The notes: generated by a model from the letters alone, not told the origin. 15,841 bases of DNA from an uncultured Oscillibacter sp. (GCF_900546705.1 NZ_URDP01000044.1:1-15841), one strand, 5' to 3'. Positions 6,808 through 14,135 are shown, numbered from the stretch's first letter. Numbers and translations: made by a program.

Positions 6808-6855
6808 CCTCTTGTTCTTGTGGTCGCGGAGGTGTACACTGTCTATATCTTGTGG
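6808..6855 (+). promoter_or_regulatory. Pair of NrdR-box-like sites at the nrdG promoter
   Basis: The better site, TGTCTATATCTTGTGG (6840-6855), matches the published NrdR box consensus (acaCwAtATaTwGtgt) at 11 of 16 positions, including the CTATAT and TTGTG core. A weaker site at 6808-6823 shares the half-site TTCTTGTGG and begins exactly 32 bases upstream. Tandem NrdR boxes about three helical turns apart are the known arrangement for this repressor of ribonucleotide reductase genes. The same core and spacing recur before nrdD. Confidence 0.7.
6812..6840 (+). promoter_or_regulatory. Promoter of nrdG
   Basis: TTGTTC (6812-6817), a 17-base spacer and TACACT (6835-6840) make a moderate sigma-A promoter with a start near 6847, some 26 bases before the ATG. 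Both hexamers are embedded in the paired NrdR-like sites, so repressor binding would occlude RNA polymerase. Confidence 0.55.
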
Positions 6856-6872
6856 ATTTTGGAGGGACTCCC

Positions 6873-7568
6873 ATGGAATTTTCCGGACTGCAGAAGCTGG
6901 CGATGGTGGACTACCCGGGCAAGCTGGCCGCCACCGTGTTCACCGGCGGGTGCAACCTGCGCTGCCCCTTCTGCCACAACGCGGTGCTGGTGCTCCACCC
7001 GGACCAGGCCGAGCACTGGAGTGAGAGGGACGTGCTGGACTTTCTCTCCCGCCGCCGGGGGCTTTTGGACGGGGTGGTGCTCTCCGGCGGCGAGCCGTTG
7101 CTCCGCGACGGCGCCGGAGACTTTCTGCGCCGGGTCCGGGAGATGGGCTTTGCGGTGAAGCTGGACACCAACGGCTGCTTCCCCCACCGGCTGGAGGCGC
7201 TGCTCCGGGACGGTCTTTTGGACTACGTGGCCATGGACATCAAAAATAGCCCCGAGAAGTACCCCCAGACCGTGGGGGTCCCGGACTTCGACCTGGGCCC
7301 CGTCCGGGAGAGCATCGCCCTGCTGCGCACGGCCGGGGTGGACTACGAGTTCCGCACCACCGTGGTGCGTGAGCTCCACACCGCCGACGACATCCTGGCC
7401 ATCGGCCGCTGGCTCGAAGGCGCCCCCCGGTACTTTTTGCAGAACTTCGTGGACTCCGGGGGCCTGATCTCCCAGGGCTTTTCCGGCTTCACCGCCGAAG
7501 AGCTCCGCGGCTTCCTTGCCCTGGCCCAGCCCTTCTTCGGAGCCGTGGCGCTGCGGGGCGTGGAGTGA
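6873..7568 (+). CDS. nrdG: Anaerobic ribonucleotide reductase activating protein (radical SAM, NrdG2 type)
   Basis: A 231-residue radical SAM enzyme that uses S-adenosylmethionine and a 4Fe-4S cluster to install the glycyl radical on NrdD. The cluster motif C-x3-C-x2-C is C27, C31 and C34 in FTGGCNLRCPFCHNA. The SAM-contacting GGEPL motif follows SG at about 74-78. The N-terminus FSGLQKLAMVDYPGKLAATV is typical of the NrdG2 family (TIGR02495), which also resembles pyruvate formate-lyase activases. The choice of NrdG over PflA rests on nrdD being the next gene and on the NrdR-like promoter sites. The ATG at 6873 has GGAGG seven bases upstream; an in-frame ATG at 6756 lies upstream of the promoter and is rejected. 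Confidence 0.92.
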   Translation: MEFSGLQKLAMVDYPGKLAATVFTGGCNLRCPFCHNAVLVLHPDQAEHWSERDVLDFLSRRRGLLDGVVLSGGEPLLRDGAGDFLRRVREMGFAVKLDTNGCFPHRLEALLRDGLLDYVAMDIKNSPEKYPQTVGVPDFDLGPVRESIALLRTAGVDYEFRTTVVRELHTADDILAIGRWLEGAPRYFLQNFVDSGGLISQGFSGFTAEELRGFLALAQPFFGAVALRGVE

Positions 7569-7604
7569 GGACGAAAACGTGCACCGGCAAAACGCCGAAA
7601 ATAC

Positions 7605-7652
7605 ACACAAGATATAGTGGGTAAATCCAATTGACTTCCATAGGTATTGTGG
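7605..7652 (+). promoter_or_regulatory. Pair of NrdR-box-like sites at the nrdD promoter
   Basis: ACACAAGATATAGTGG (7605-7620) matches the NrdR consensus at 14 of 16 positions. A second, weaker site at 7637-7652 keeps the half-site TATTGTGG and matches at about 10. They start 32 bases apart (16-base linker). The second site fills the spacer between the -35 and -10 hexamers exactly, which would give tight repression. Confidence 0.8.
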
Positions 7653-7658
7653 TACAAT
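7631..7658 (+). promoter_or_regulatory. Promoter of nrdD
   Basis: TTGACT (7631-7636), a 16-base spacer and TACAAT (7653-7658), with a TGG extension before the -10, form a strong promoter. The start would be near 7665, leaving a leader of about 78 bases before the ATG. nrdD therefore has its own promoter although nrdG lies just upstream on the same strand. Confidence 0.8.
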
Positions 7659-7742
7659 AAAATTTGGAATCTTTGGGCGGCGCCGGGGGCACGCCCTGCC
7701 GGAACCTCCGATATTTATACTTTAGAGAAAGCGGGTCGAACC

Positions 7743-10130
7743 ATGTACCAAGTTGTCAAACGGGACGGGAAGATCACGGACTTCAACCTGTCCAAAATCA
7801 GCACCGCCATCACCAAGGCCTTCGAGGCCACCAACAAAGCCTACAACGCCGATATCATCGACCTGCTGGCCCTGAAGGTCACCGCCGATTACCAGGACAA
7901 AATCCGCGACGGCAAAATCTCCGTGGAGGACATTCAGGACAGCGTGGAGAGCATCCTCTCCAAGGCCGGCTACGCCGACGTGGCCAAGGCGTACATCCTC
8001 TACCGCAAGCAGCGGGAGAAGGTGCGCAACCTCAAGTCCACCGTGCTGGACTACAAGGACCTGGTGGACAACTATCTGCAGATCAACGACTGGCGGGTCA
8101 AGGAGAACTCCACCGTCACCTACTCCGTGGGCGGTCTGATCCTCTCCAACTCCGGCGCCATCACCGCCAACTACTGGCTCAGCGAGATCTACGACGAGGA
8201 GATCGCCAAGGCCCACAAGGACGGCGACATGCACCTGCACGACCTCTCCATGCTCACCGGCTACTGCGCCGGCTGGAGCCTCAAGCAGCTGATCCAGCAG
8301 GGCCTGGGCATCCCCGGCAAGATCACCTCCACCCCCGCAAGCCACCTGTCCACCCTGTGCAACCAGATGGTCAACTTCCTGGGCATCATGCAAAACGAGT
8401 GGGCCGGCGCACAGGCGTTCTCCTCCTTTGATACCTATCTTGCCCCCTTCGTCAAGGCGGACCATCTGACGCAAAAGGAAGTCAAGCAGTGCATCCAGTC
8501 CTTCGTCTTCGGCGTGAACACCCCCTCCCGGTGGGGCACCCAGGCGCCCTTTTCCAACATCACGCTGGACTGGACCGTCCCCAAGGACCTGGAGAACCTG
8601 CCCGCCATCGTGGGCGGGAAGGAGCAGGACTTCACCTACGGGGACTGCAAAAAGGAAATGGACATGGTGAACAAGGCGTTCATCGAGATCATGACCGAGG
8701 GCGACGCCAACGGCCGCGGCTTCCAGTACCCCATCCCCACCTACTCCATCACCAAGGACTTCGACTGGTCCGACACGGAAAATAACCGCCTGCTCTTTGA
8801 GATGACCGCCAAGTACGGCACCCCCTACTTCTCCAACTACATCAACTCCGACATGGAGCCCTCCGACGTGCGCTCCATGTGCTGCCGGCTGCGGCTGGAC
8901 CTGCGGGAGCTGCGCAAGAAGTCCGGCGGCTACTTCGGCTCCGGCGAGTCCACCGGCTCCGTGGGCGTGGTCACCATCAACCTGCCCCGGATCGCCTACC
9001 TTGCCAAGACCCCGGAGGAGTTCTATGCCCGGCTGGACAAGATCATGGACATCGCCGCCCGGTCTTTGAAGATCAAGCGCACGGTCATCACCCGGCTCAT
9101 GGACGCGGGGCTCTATCCCTACACCAAGTACTATCTGGGCACCTTTGAAAACCACTTCTCCACCATCGGCCTCATCGGCATGAACGAGGTGGGCCTCAAC
9201 GCCCGGTGGCTGCGCAAGGACCTGACCCATCCCGAGACCCAGGCCTTTGCCAGAGACGTGCTCAACCATATGCGGGAGCGTCTGAGCGACTATCAGGAGC
9301 AGTACGGCGACCTCTACAACCTGGAGGCCACCCCCGCCGAGTCCACCACCTACCGCCTTGCAAAGCACGACGTGGAGAAGTACCCGGACATCATCACCGC
9401 CGCCAAAAACCCCGGCGACACCCCCTACTACACCAACTCCTCCCACCTGCCCGTGGGCTACACCGCCGACATCTTCGACGCTCTGGCCGTTCAGGACGAC
9501 CTCCAGACCCTCTACACCTCCGGCACCGTGTTCCACGCCTTTTTGGGCGAGAAGCTGCCGGACTGGAAGTCCGCCGCCGACCTGGTGCGCAAGATCGCCG
9601 AGAACTTCAAGCTGCCCTACTACACCATCTCCCCCACCTACTCCATCTGCCAGGACCACGGCTACATCGCCGGCGAGCACACGGTGTGCCCCAAGTGCGG
9701 CAAGCCCTGCGAGGTGTGGAGCCGCATCACCGGCTACTACCGCCCCGTCCAGAACTGGAACGACGGCAAGGTCCAGGAGTTCAAGGACCGCCGGGAGTAC
9801 GACGTGGGCGCTTCCCACCTGGAGGGCCGCCGCCTGTGCGACCGGGAGAAGACCACTGCCAATCCCGGCACGGCCGCCGCTTCCACCCCGCCGGAGTGCG
9901 CCGACGGGCTCTACCTCTTCACCACCAAGACCTGCCCCAACTGCAAGATCGCCAAAAACGAGCTGGACAAGGCGGGCCTTGCCTACGAGGTGTGCGACGT
10001 CAGCGAGCACATGGACCTGGTGAACCGCTACGGCATCCAGCAGGCCCCCACCCTCATCGTCCGCCACGACGGTCAGGTGGAGAAGCTGGTCAACGCCTCC
10101 GTCATCAAAAAATACGCCGCCAACCGGTAA
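7743..10130 (+). CDS. nrdD: Anaerobic (class III) ribonucleoside-triphosphate reductase with C-terminal redoxin domain
   Basis: A 795-residue glycyl radical enzyme that reduces ribonucleotides to deoxyribonucleotides without oxygen. Residues ~3-92 are an ATP-cone allosteric domain (VVKRDGKITDFNLSKI). The catalytic barrel follows, with a finger-loop motif RSMCCRLRLD holding Cys380 and Cys381, one of which is the likely thiyl radical residue. A zinc site is formed by Cys636, Cys649, Cys652 and Cys656. The glycyl radical loop is RITGYYRPVQNWNDGK, with Gly664. After a flexible linker (~690-720), residues 722-795 form a glutaredoxin/thioredoxin-like domain with CPNC (731-734) and a cis-Pro APT (768-770). 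Most NrdD proteins end near residue 700, so this is a fusion. The ATG at 7743 has only a weak ribosome site; the in-frame ATG at 7647 lies upstream of the predicted transcription start. It is followed by an intrinsic terminator. Confidence 0.96.
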   Translation: MYQVVKRDGKITDFNLSKISTAITKAFEATNKAYNADIIDLLALKVTADYQDKIRDGKISVEDIQDSVESILSKAGYADVAKAYILYRKQREKVRNLKSTVLDYKDLVDNYLQINDWRVKENSTVTYSVGGLILSNSGAITANYWLSEIYDEEIAKAHKDGDMHLHDLSMLTGYCAGWSLKQLIQQGLGIPGKITSTPASHLSTLCNQMVNFLGIMQNEWAGAQAFSSFDTYLAPFVKADHLTQKEVKQCIQSFVFGVNTPSRWGTQAPFSNITLDWTVPKDLENLPAIVGGKEQDFTYGDCKKEMDMVNKAFIEIMTEGDANGRGFQYPIPTYSITKDFDWSDTENNRLLFEMTAKYGTPYFSNYINSDMEPSDVRSMCCRLRLDLRELRKKSGGYFGSGESTGSVGVVTINLPRIAYLAKTPEEFYARLDKIMDIAARSLKIKRTVITRLMDAGLYPYTKYYLGTFENHFSTIGLIGMNEVGLNARWLRKDLTHPETQAFARDVLNHMRERLSDYQEQYGDLYNLEATPAESTTYRLAKHDVEKYPDIITAAKNPGDTPYYTNSSHLPVGYTADIFDALAVQDDLQTLYTSGTVFHAFLGEKLPDWKSAADLVRKIAENFKLPYYTISPTYSICQDHGYIAGEHTVCPKCGKPCEVWSRITGYYRPVQNWNDGKVQEFKDRREYDVGASHLEGRRLCDREKTTANPGTAAASTPPECADGLYLFTTKTCPNCKIAKNELDKAGLAYEVCDVSEHMDLVNRYGIQQAPTLIVRHDGQVEKLVNASVIKKYAANR

Positions 10131-10136
10131 GCGGCA

Positions 10137-10169
10137 AAAACAGGAGGGAGCGTCCCTCCTGTTTTCTTT
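10137..10169 (+). terminator. Intrinsic terminator between nrdD and the thioredoxin reductase gene
   Basis: AAAACAGGAGGGA (10137-10149) pairs perfectly with TCCCTCCTGTTTT (10153-10165) around a GCG loop, followed by CTTT. Most nrdD transcripts should end here, with partial readthrough into the next gene, which has no obvious promoter of its own. Confidence 0.85.
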
Positions 10170-10189
10170 CCCGGGCGAAAGGAGATCGT

Positions 10190-11104
10190 ATGCGCGAGTA
10201 TTTTGACATCATCATCGTCGGCGGCGGCCCCGCCGGCCTTACCGCCGCCGTCTACGCCCGCCGGGCCGGCAAGTCCGTGCTGGTGCTGGAGGGGGAGGGC
10301 TTCGGCGGACAGATCGCCTCCGCCCCCCAGGTGGAGAACTTCCCGGGCTTTGCCACCATCTCCGGGGCGGAGCTGGCCGACCGGCTCTTCTCCCAGGCGG
10401 AGGCCCTGGGGGCCCGGCTGGAGCTGGAGGAGGTGACGGAGGTCACCGGCGCCGACGTCAAAACCGTCACCACCGACTACGGCGCCTACGACTGCGGTGC
10501 GCTGATTCTGGCCACCGGCATGCGCCACCGGACCCTGGGCCTGCCGGGAGAGGACACCCTCGCCGGCGTGTCCTACTGCGCCGTGTGCGACGGGGCCTTT
10601 TATGCCGGCAAAGACGTGGCTGTGTGCGGCGGGGGCAATACCGCCCTCCAGGATGCCCTGTTCCTCTCCGAAGTGTGCCGCCACGTGACGGTAATCCACC
10701 GGCGGGACTCCTTCCGGGGGGACCCCATTCTGGCGGAGGCCCTCCGTAAACGGGACAACGTGTCCTTTGCCCTGGACACGGAGGTCGTCTCCCTCACGGG
10801 CCGGGACGGCGCGCTGGCATCCCTGGAGCTTCTCCGCCGGGACGGCCGCCGGGAGATACTGGCCGTCTCCGGCCTCTTCGAGGCCGTGGGACAGCAGCCC
10901 CGGGATGCCCTGGGCCGTCAGCTGGGCCTTGCGGACGAGGGAGGCTTCCTTGCCGCCGGGGAGGACTGCCGCACCGGTGCGGCGGGCATCTTCGCCGCCG
11001 GGGACTGCCGGACCAAGTCCGTGCGCCAGCTGACCACCGCCTGCGCCGACGGCGCCGTGGCCGCTCTGGCCGCCTGCGCCTATCTCTCCGGAAAAACCCA
11101 ATAA
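10190..11104 (+). CDS. trxB: Thioredoxin reductase-like flavoprotein
   Basis: A 304-residue low-molecular-weight pyridine nucleotide-disulfide oxidoreductase that passes electrons from NAD(P)H through FAD to a redoxin. FAD is bound by IIVGGGPAGLTAAVYA (8-23), the GGQI segment (39-42) and the C-terminal GIFAAGDCRTKSVRQ (266-280). The redox-active pair is CAVC (130-133). The nucleotide-binding motif is CGGGNTALQDA (146-156), and HRR (170-172) favours NADPH. Length and motif order match bacterial TrxB. The ATG at 10190 follows AAAGGAG by five bases. The position 59 bases after a redoxin-tailed NrdD suggests that this domain is one of its substrates, but a general thioredoxin role is equally possible. 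A terminator precedes it and no promoter is visible in the gap. Confidence 0.92.
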   Translation: MREYFDIIIVGGGPAGLTAAVYARRAGKSVLVLEGEGFGGQIASAPQVENFPGFATISGAELADRLFSQAEALGARLELEEVTEVTGADVKTVTTDYGAYDCGALILATGMRHRTLGLPGEDTLAGVSYCAVCDGAFYAGKDVAVCGGGNTALQDALFLSEVCRHVTVIHRRDSFRGDPILAEALRKRDNVSFALDTEVVSLTGRDGALASLELLRRDGRREILAVSGLFEAVGQQPRDALGRQLGLADEGGFLAAGEDCRTGAAGIFAAGDCRTKSVRQLTTACADGAVAALAACAYLSGKTQ

Positions 11105-11106
11105 GC

Positions 11107-11142
11107 AAGCGCCGCCGCGGAAGTTCCGCGGCGGCGCTTTTT
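11107..11142 (+). terminator. Intrinsic terminator of the thioredoxin reductase gene
   Basis: A 16-base perfect GC-rich inverted repeat (11107-11122 with 11124-11139) ends in a five-T run. It separates this gene from the convergent kinase gene, which ends at 11157. Confidence 0.9.
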
Positions 11143-11156
11143 GTGCTTTTGTTCCT

Positions 11157-11669
11157 TTAAAGGTGGATGTCCACGGTCCGCATGAGGCTGAGCACCTGCT
11201 GGGCCGTCTCCTCCGCCCCGTCCTGGCTGACGGCGATCACGTCGGCGTACTGGGCGTACAGGGGCTGGCGCTCCTCGTAGATCTGCCGCAGCGTCATGCC
11301 CGCCGGGGCGGCGATGCCCCGGTCCGTCAGGTCCTCGGGCATGCGGCTGTCGATCCGGCTCAGAGGCGTCTCCAGCCAGACGATGACGCCGTTTTCCTTC
11401 AGGTGCTCCATGGCTTTGGGATAGAGCACCATGGACCCGCCGGTGGCCACCACCGTGCTCTGCCGGTCCAGGGCGGCGCCCACGTCCTCCTCCAGGGCAT
11501 AAAAGGCCTCCAGCCCGTCCTGGCGCAGGATCTGGGGCAGCGTCTTGCCCGCCCGCTCCACGATCAGGTCGTCCAGGTCCACGAAATCGTAGTCCAGCCG
11601 GGACGCCAGCGCCCGGCCCACCGTGCTCTTGCCCGTGCCGGGCATGCCGATCAGTACGAGGTTCTTCAT
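11157..11669 (-). CDS. Shikimate kinase-like protein, divergent subfamily
   Basis: A 170-residue P-loop kinase with the AroK fold and length. Walker A is GMPGTGKST (8-16), DLDD is at 31-34, and ATGGS at 75-79 stands where shikimate kinases have the GGG loop. Shikimate kinase phosphorylates shikimate in aromatic amino acid synthesis. Several substrate residues differ, however. The usual FR (Arg58 in Mycobacterium) is FY (56-57), the GGG loop is GGS, and the lid lacks the usual RPLL and reads DRGIAAPAG. The later RQPLY (134-138) is kept. It may be a true but divergent AroK or a paralogue acting on another polyol, so no symbol is given. It lies four bases after the dehydrogenase stop with a poor ribosome site, implying translational coupling. 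Confidence 0.8.
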   Translation of the reverse strand: MKNLVLIGMPGTGKSTVGRALASRLDYDFVDLDDLIVERAGKTLPQILRQDGLEAFYALEEDVGAALDRQSTVVATGGSMVLYPKAMEHLKENGVIVWLETPLSRIDSRMPEDLTDRGIAAPAGMTLRQIYEERQPLYAQYADVIAVSQDGAEETAQQVLSLMRTVDIHL

Positions 11670-11673
11670 TCCA

Positions 11674-12660
11674 TCAATCCAATCCGTTTACAATATTGTC
11701 CGGCCGGTGACCGTCCACCAGCCGCTCCACATTCCGCCACATGTGCAGGTGCGCCCGGCGGAAGGACGCCTCCGTGATGCCGCCCAGGTGGGGGGAGAAC
11801 ACCAGCCGCTCCGACGCCGGGGCAGGCAGATTCACCAGGGGATGGTCCGCCGGCACCGGCTCCGGGGCCACCGTATCCAGTCCCGCGCCGGCAATGCGGC
11901 CCTCCGTCAGGGCCCGGGCCAGGGCGTCGTTGTCCACCAGCTCGCCCCGGGCGGTGTTGATGAGCACCGCCGTGGACTGCATCCGGGCCAGGAGAGCGTC
12001 GCTTACCAGGTTCCGCGTCTCGTCGGTGACGGGGCAGTGGAGGCTCACCACGTCGCACACCGCCGCCATCTCCTCCAGGGCCATGAACGTCACGCCGTAG
12101 CGGGCCTCTTCCTCCCGGGGCAGACGGTGGCGGGCCGTGTAGCACACCTCACAGCCGAAGGCCGCCAGACGGGTGGCCACGGCCCGGGCAATGTCCCCGA
12201 AGCCCACCAGGCCCACCCGGCAGTCGGACAGCTCCCGCAGCCCGCCGGCCATGCACTGCTCCTTCATCTCCATCTGACGGCCCTGACGCACCGCCCGGTC
12301 CCCCGGCAGCGCCCGCCGCAGCACCATCAGCATCAGCAAAATGGCCTGCTCCGCCACGGCGCCGGCGTTGCAGCCCTTGTTGTTGCACACGTAGATGCCC
12401 CGCTCCCGGGCGGCGGCCAGATCGATCTTGTCGTAGGCCACGCCCTCCGAGTGGATCATCTTCAAATTGGGCAGTCCGGCGATCTCCCGGGCCGTCACCG
12501 GGGTGATGGCGTCCACAAACAAAATGTCCGCGTCCCGCCCCACGATCTGCTCGGCCGGCGTGTCCTTGTCCAGATAGGTGATCTCCTGCTGGCGGATGAT
12601 GGGCATGTCCGGCATGTACGTCTCATAGCGGGCCTGCGCCCCCAGTACGAGAATATTCAT
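11674..12660 (-). CDS. D-isomer-specific 2-hydroxyacid dehydrogenase
   Basis: A 328-residue NAD(P)-dependent dehydrogenase of the SerA/D-lactate dehydrogenase superfamily, which interconverts 2-keto acids and D-2-hydroxy acids. The Rossmann loop is GLVGFGDIARAVA (150-162). The catalytic triad is complete: Arg238 in NTARGE, Glu267 in APEPVP and His291 in SPHLGG. There is no C-terminal ACT domain, so it is a short form; candidates include phosphoglycerate, glyoxylate/hydroxypyruvate or another D-2-hydroxyacid dehydrogenase. Two starts are possible: 12660 (MNILVLG, AGGA ten bases upstream) and 12666 (spacing four); the first is preferred. It is the first gene of a two-gene operon with the kinase-like gene, from a good promoter, divergent from the GntR-pur operon. 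Confidence 0.9.
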   Translation of the reverse strand: MNILVLGAQARYETYMPDMPIIRQQEITYLDKDTPAEQIVGRDADILFVDAITPVTAREIAGLPNLKMIHSEGVAYDKIDLAAARERGIYVCNNKGCNAGAVAEQAILLMLMVLRRALPGDRAVRQGRQMEMKEQCMAGGLRELSDCRVGLVGFGDIARAVATRLAAFGCEVCYTARHRLPREEEARYGVTFMALEEMAAVCDVVSLHCPVTDETRNLVSDALLARMQSTAVLINTARGELVDNDALARALTEGRIAGAGLDTVAPEPVPADHPLVNLPAPASERLVFSPHLGGITEASFRRAHLHMWRNVERLVDGHRPDNIVNGLD

Positions 12661-12693
12661 TTCCATCGCTTCCTTTTCTCTTGCTGAGTTTTT

Positions 12694-12721
12694 ATTATAG
12701 CAAAAGACGCACAAATGTCCA
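12694..12721 (-). promoter_or_regulatory. Promoter of the dehydrogenase/kinase operon
   Basis: On the minus strand TGGACA (12721-12716), a 16-base spacer and TATAAT (12699-12694) with a TGC extension give a strong promoter. The start would lie near 12687, about 27 bases before the ATG. Confidence 0.8.
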
Positions 12722-12814
12722 CGGTTAAATTACACGAAAAAATCCGCCCCGTCCCTTTCGGCTACTCCACGAGGATCGTCTCCCACGGACAGTGCAAGTT
12801 GTCGAAATTGCCCA

Positions 12815-12843
12815 TTGCAGGGCCAGCGGAAATTGGATACAAT
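12815..12843 (+). promoter_or_regulatory. Promoter of the GntR regulator / purine operon
   Basis: TTGCAG (12815-12820), a 17-base spacer and TACAAT (12838-12843) form a good sigma-A promoter. The start would be near 12850, inside the first of two operator-like palindromes. Confidence 0.75.
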
Positions 12844-12872
12844 AGGTATGACCTTTCAATGGTACTACCAAT
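12844..12872 (+). promoter_or_regulatory. Two tandem GGT-N3-ACC palindromes, likely GntR operators
   Basis: AGGT-ATG-ACCT (12844-12854) and TGGT-ACT-ACCA (12860-12870) are both perfect palindromes around a three-base centre. Their centres lie 16 bases apart, directly after the -10 hexamer. The second extends to AATGGTA-C-TACCAAT with one mismatch. GntR-family operators share GT...AC half-sites, so autoregulation of the downstream gene and its operon is a natural reading. Binding is inferred. Confidence 0.6.
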
Positions 12873-12892
12873 TTTCCAAAGAGGTGAAGCCC

Positions 12893-13618
12893 ATGAGCAC
12901 CCATCCCTCCCAGTCCAAGTCCATCCGCGCCCAGCTGCTGCGGGACATGAAAAGCGGCGAGTACGCCGACTGCGAGCGTCTGCCCCGGGAGAGTGTCCTG
13001 GCGGAGAAGCTGGGCATCAGCCGCACCCAGCTGCGGGACATCCTGGCCTCCCTGGAACGGGAGGGCTTCATCACCCGCCGCCACGGCGTGGGCACCATCA
13101 TCAACCGCCACGTGCTCAACGTCCCCACCCGCATGGACATCGAGGTGGAGTTTCTGGACATGATCCGCCAGAGCGGCTACCAGCCCGCCGTGGCCTATGT
13201 CCACGTCAGCGAGGACACCGCTGACGCCGCCGTCTCCCGCCAGTTGCAGATCCCCCAGGGTACCCCGGTGATCCGGGTGGCCCGGCTGTGCACCGCCGAC
13301 GGACGCCCCGCCATCTACTGCGAGGACGTGCTGGAAAAGGCGCTGGCCAAGGGCTCCTACACCATCAAGGACCTCAAGCTTCCCATCTTCCACTTTCTCC
13401 AGCAGTTCTGCGGCATCTACCCCTACATGGACCTGACGGACCTGAAGCCCACCGTCACCGACGAGGCCCTCTCGGAGATCTTCGCCGTCCAGCCGGGCAC
13501 GCCCCTTCTGCAGATGGACGAGGTGGACTTCGACATCGACGGAAAGCCGGTCTTCTGCTCCCGGGAGTACTTCGCCGACGGGTTCTTCCGCCACACCGTC
13601 ATGCGCAAAAAACTGTAA
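12893..13618 (+). CDS. GntR-family transcriptional regulator with UTRA ligand domain
   Basis: A 241-residue HutC-subfamily regulator. Residues ~11-75 are the winged helix: SIRAQLLRDMKSGEY, then LPRESVLAEKLGISRTQLRD, then the wing REGFITRRHGVGTII. Residues ~85-238 resemble a UTRA effector domain, with the typical PVIRVARLCTADGRPAIYCED strand region and the later FDIDGKPVFCSREYF. UTRA domains usually sense small metabolites such as sugar phosphates or carboxylates; the ligand here is unknown. The ATG at 12893 follows GAGGTGA by five bases. The stop is 25 bases before purE with no terminator, so the regulator appears to be the first gene of the purine operon. That context suggests a link to purine supply. 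Confidence 0.9.
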   Translation: MSTHPSQSKSIRAQLLRDMKSGEYADCERLPRESVLAEKLGISRTQLRDILASLEREGFITRRHGVGTIINRHVLNVPTRMDIEVEFLDMIRQSGYQPAVAYVHVSEDTADAAVSRQLQIPQGTPVIRVARLCTADGRPAIYCEDVLEKALAKGSYTIKDLKLPIFHFLQQFCGIYPYMDLTDLKPTVTDEALSEIFAVQPGTPLLQMDEVDFDIDGKPVFCSREYFADGFFRHTVMRKKL

Positions 13619-13643
13619 ATCCACTGTTTTGGGAGGAACATAC

Positions 13644-14135
13644 ATGAAAAAAGTTGCTGTCATCATGGGCTCCGATTCCGACTGGCCCGTCGTCAAGGCC
13701 GCCTGCACCCAGCTCAAGGAACTGGGCATCCCCTGCGAGGCCCACATCCTCAGCGCCCACCGCACCCCCGCCGCCGCGGCCAACTTCGCCCGCTCCGCCC
13801 GGCAGGAGGGCTTCGGCGTCCTCATCTGCGCCGCCGGCATGGCGGCCCACCTGGCCGGCGCCTTTGCCGCCAACTCCACCCTGCCCGTCATCGGCATCCC
13901 CATGAAGGGCGGCGCCATGGACGGCCTGGACGCCCTGCTCGCCACCGTGCAGATGCCCAGCGGCATCCCCGTGGCCACCGTGGCCCTGGGCGGCGCCAAG
14001 AACGCCGCCGTGCTGGCCGCCCAGATCCTGGCCGTGGACGACGAGGCCCTGGCCGCCAAGCTGGACGCCATGCGGGCGGATATGGCGGCCCGCATCGCCG
14101 AAAAGGAGGCCGCCCTCCAGGCCGAGCTCCAGTAA
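13644..14135 (+). CDS. purE: 5-(carboxyamino)imidazole ribonucleotide mutase
   Basis: A 163-residue cytoplasmic enzyme of de novo purine synthesis that forms 4-carboxy-5-aminoimidazole ribonucleotide. Signatures are MGSDSDWPV (8-16), the active-site SAHRTP (37-42) with His39, AGMAAHLAG (64-72), and MPSGIPVATVALGGAKNAA (104-122). Length and motifs fit the class I PurE fold. Class I enzymes normally rely on PurK to make N5-CAIR; no purK lies in the window, and direct use of CO2 as in class II cannot be excluded. The ATG at 13644 follows GGGAGGAAC. It lies between the GntR gene and purC, part of one operon. Confidence 0.96.
   Translation: MKKVAVIMGSDSDWPVVKAACTQLKELGIPCEAHILSAHRTPAAAANFARSARQEGFGVLICAAGMAAHLAGAFAANSTLPVIGIPMKGGAMDGLDALLATVQMPSGIPVATVALGGAKNAAVLAAQILAVDDEALAAKLDAMRADMAARIAEKEAALQAELQ

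Noticed and set aside
6873..7568. Pyruvate formate-lyase activating enzyme as the identity of the radical SAM gene
   Set aside because: No pfl gene is near. The next gene is nrdD, both promoters share NrdR-like boxes, and the N-terminal motif fits NrdG2.
7647..7742. Upstream in-frame ATG for nrdD
   Set aside because: It lies upstream of the predicted transcription start and inside the second NrdR-like box. The ATP-cone domain begins right after the ATG at 7743.
7722..10067. A 781-codon open frame antisense to nrdD, and similar long antisense frames elsewhere
   Set aside because: High GC and biased third positions keep the reverse frames open. The translations are low-complexity Gly/Val/His-rich, with no recognisable motifs or ribosome sites, while the opposite strand encodes clear enzymes.
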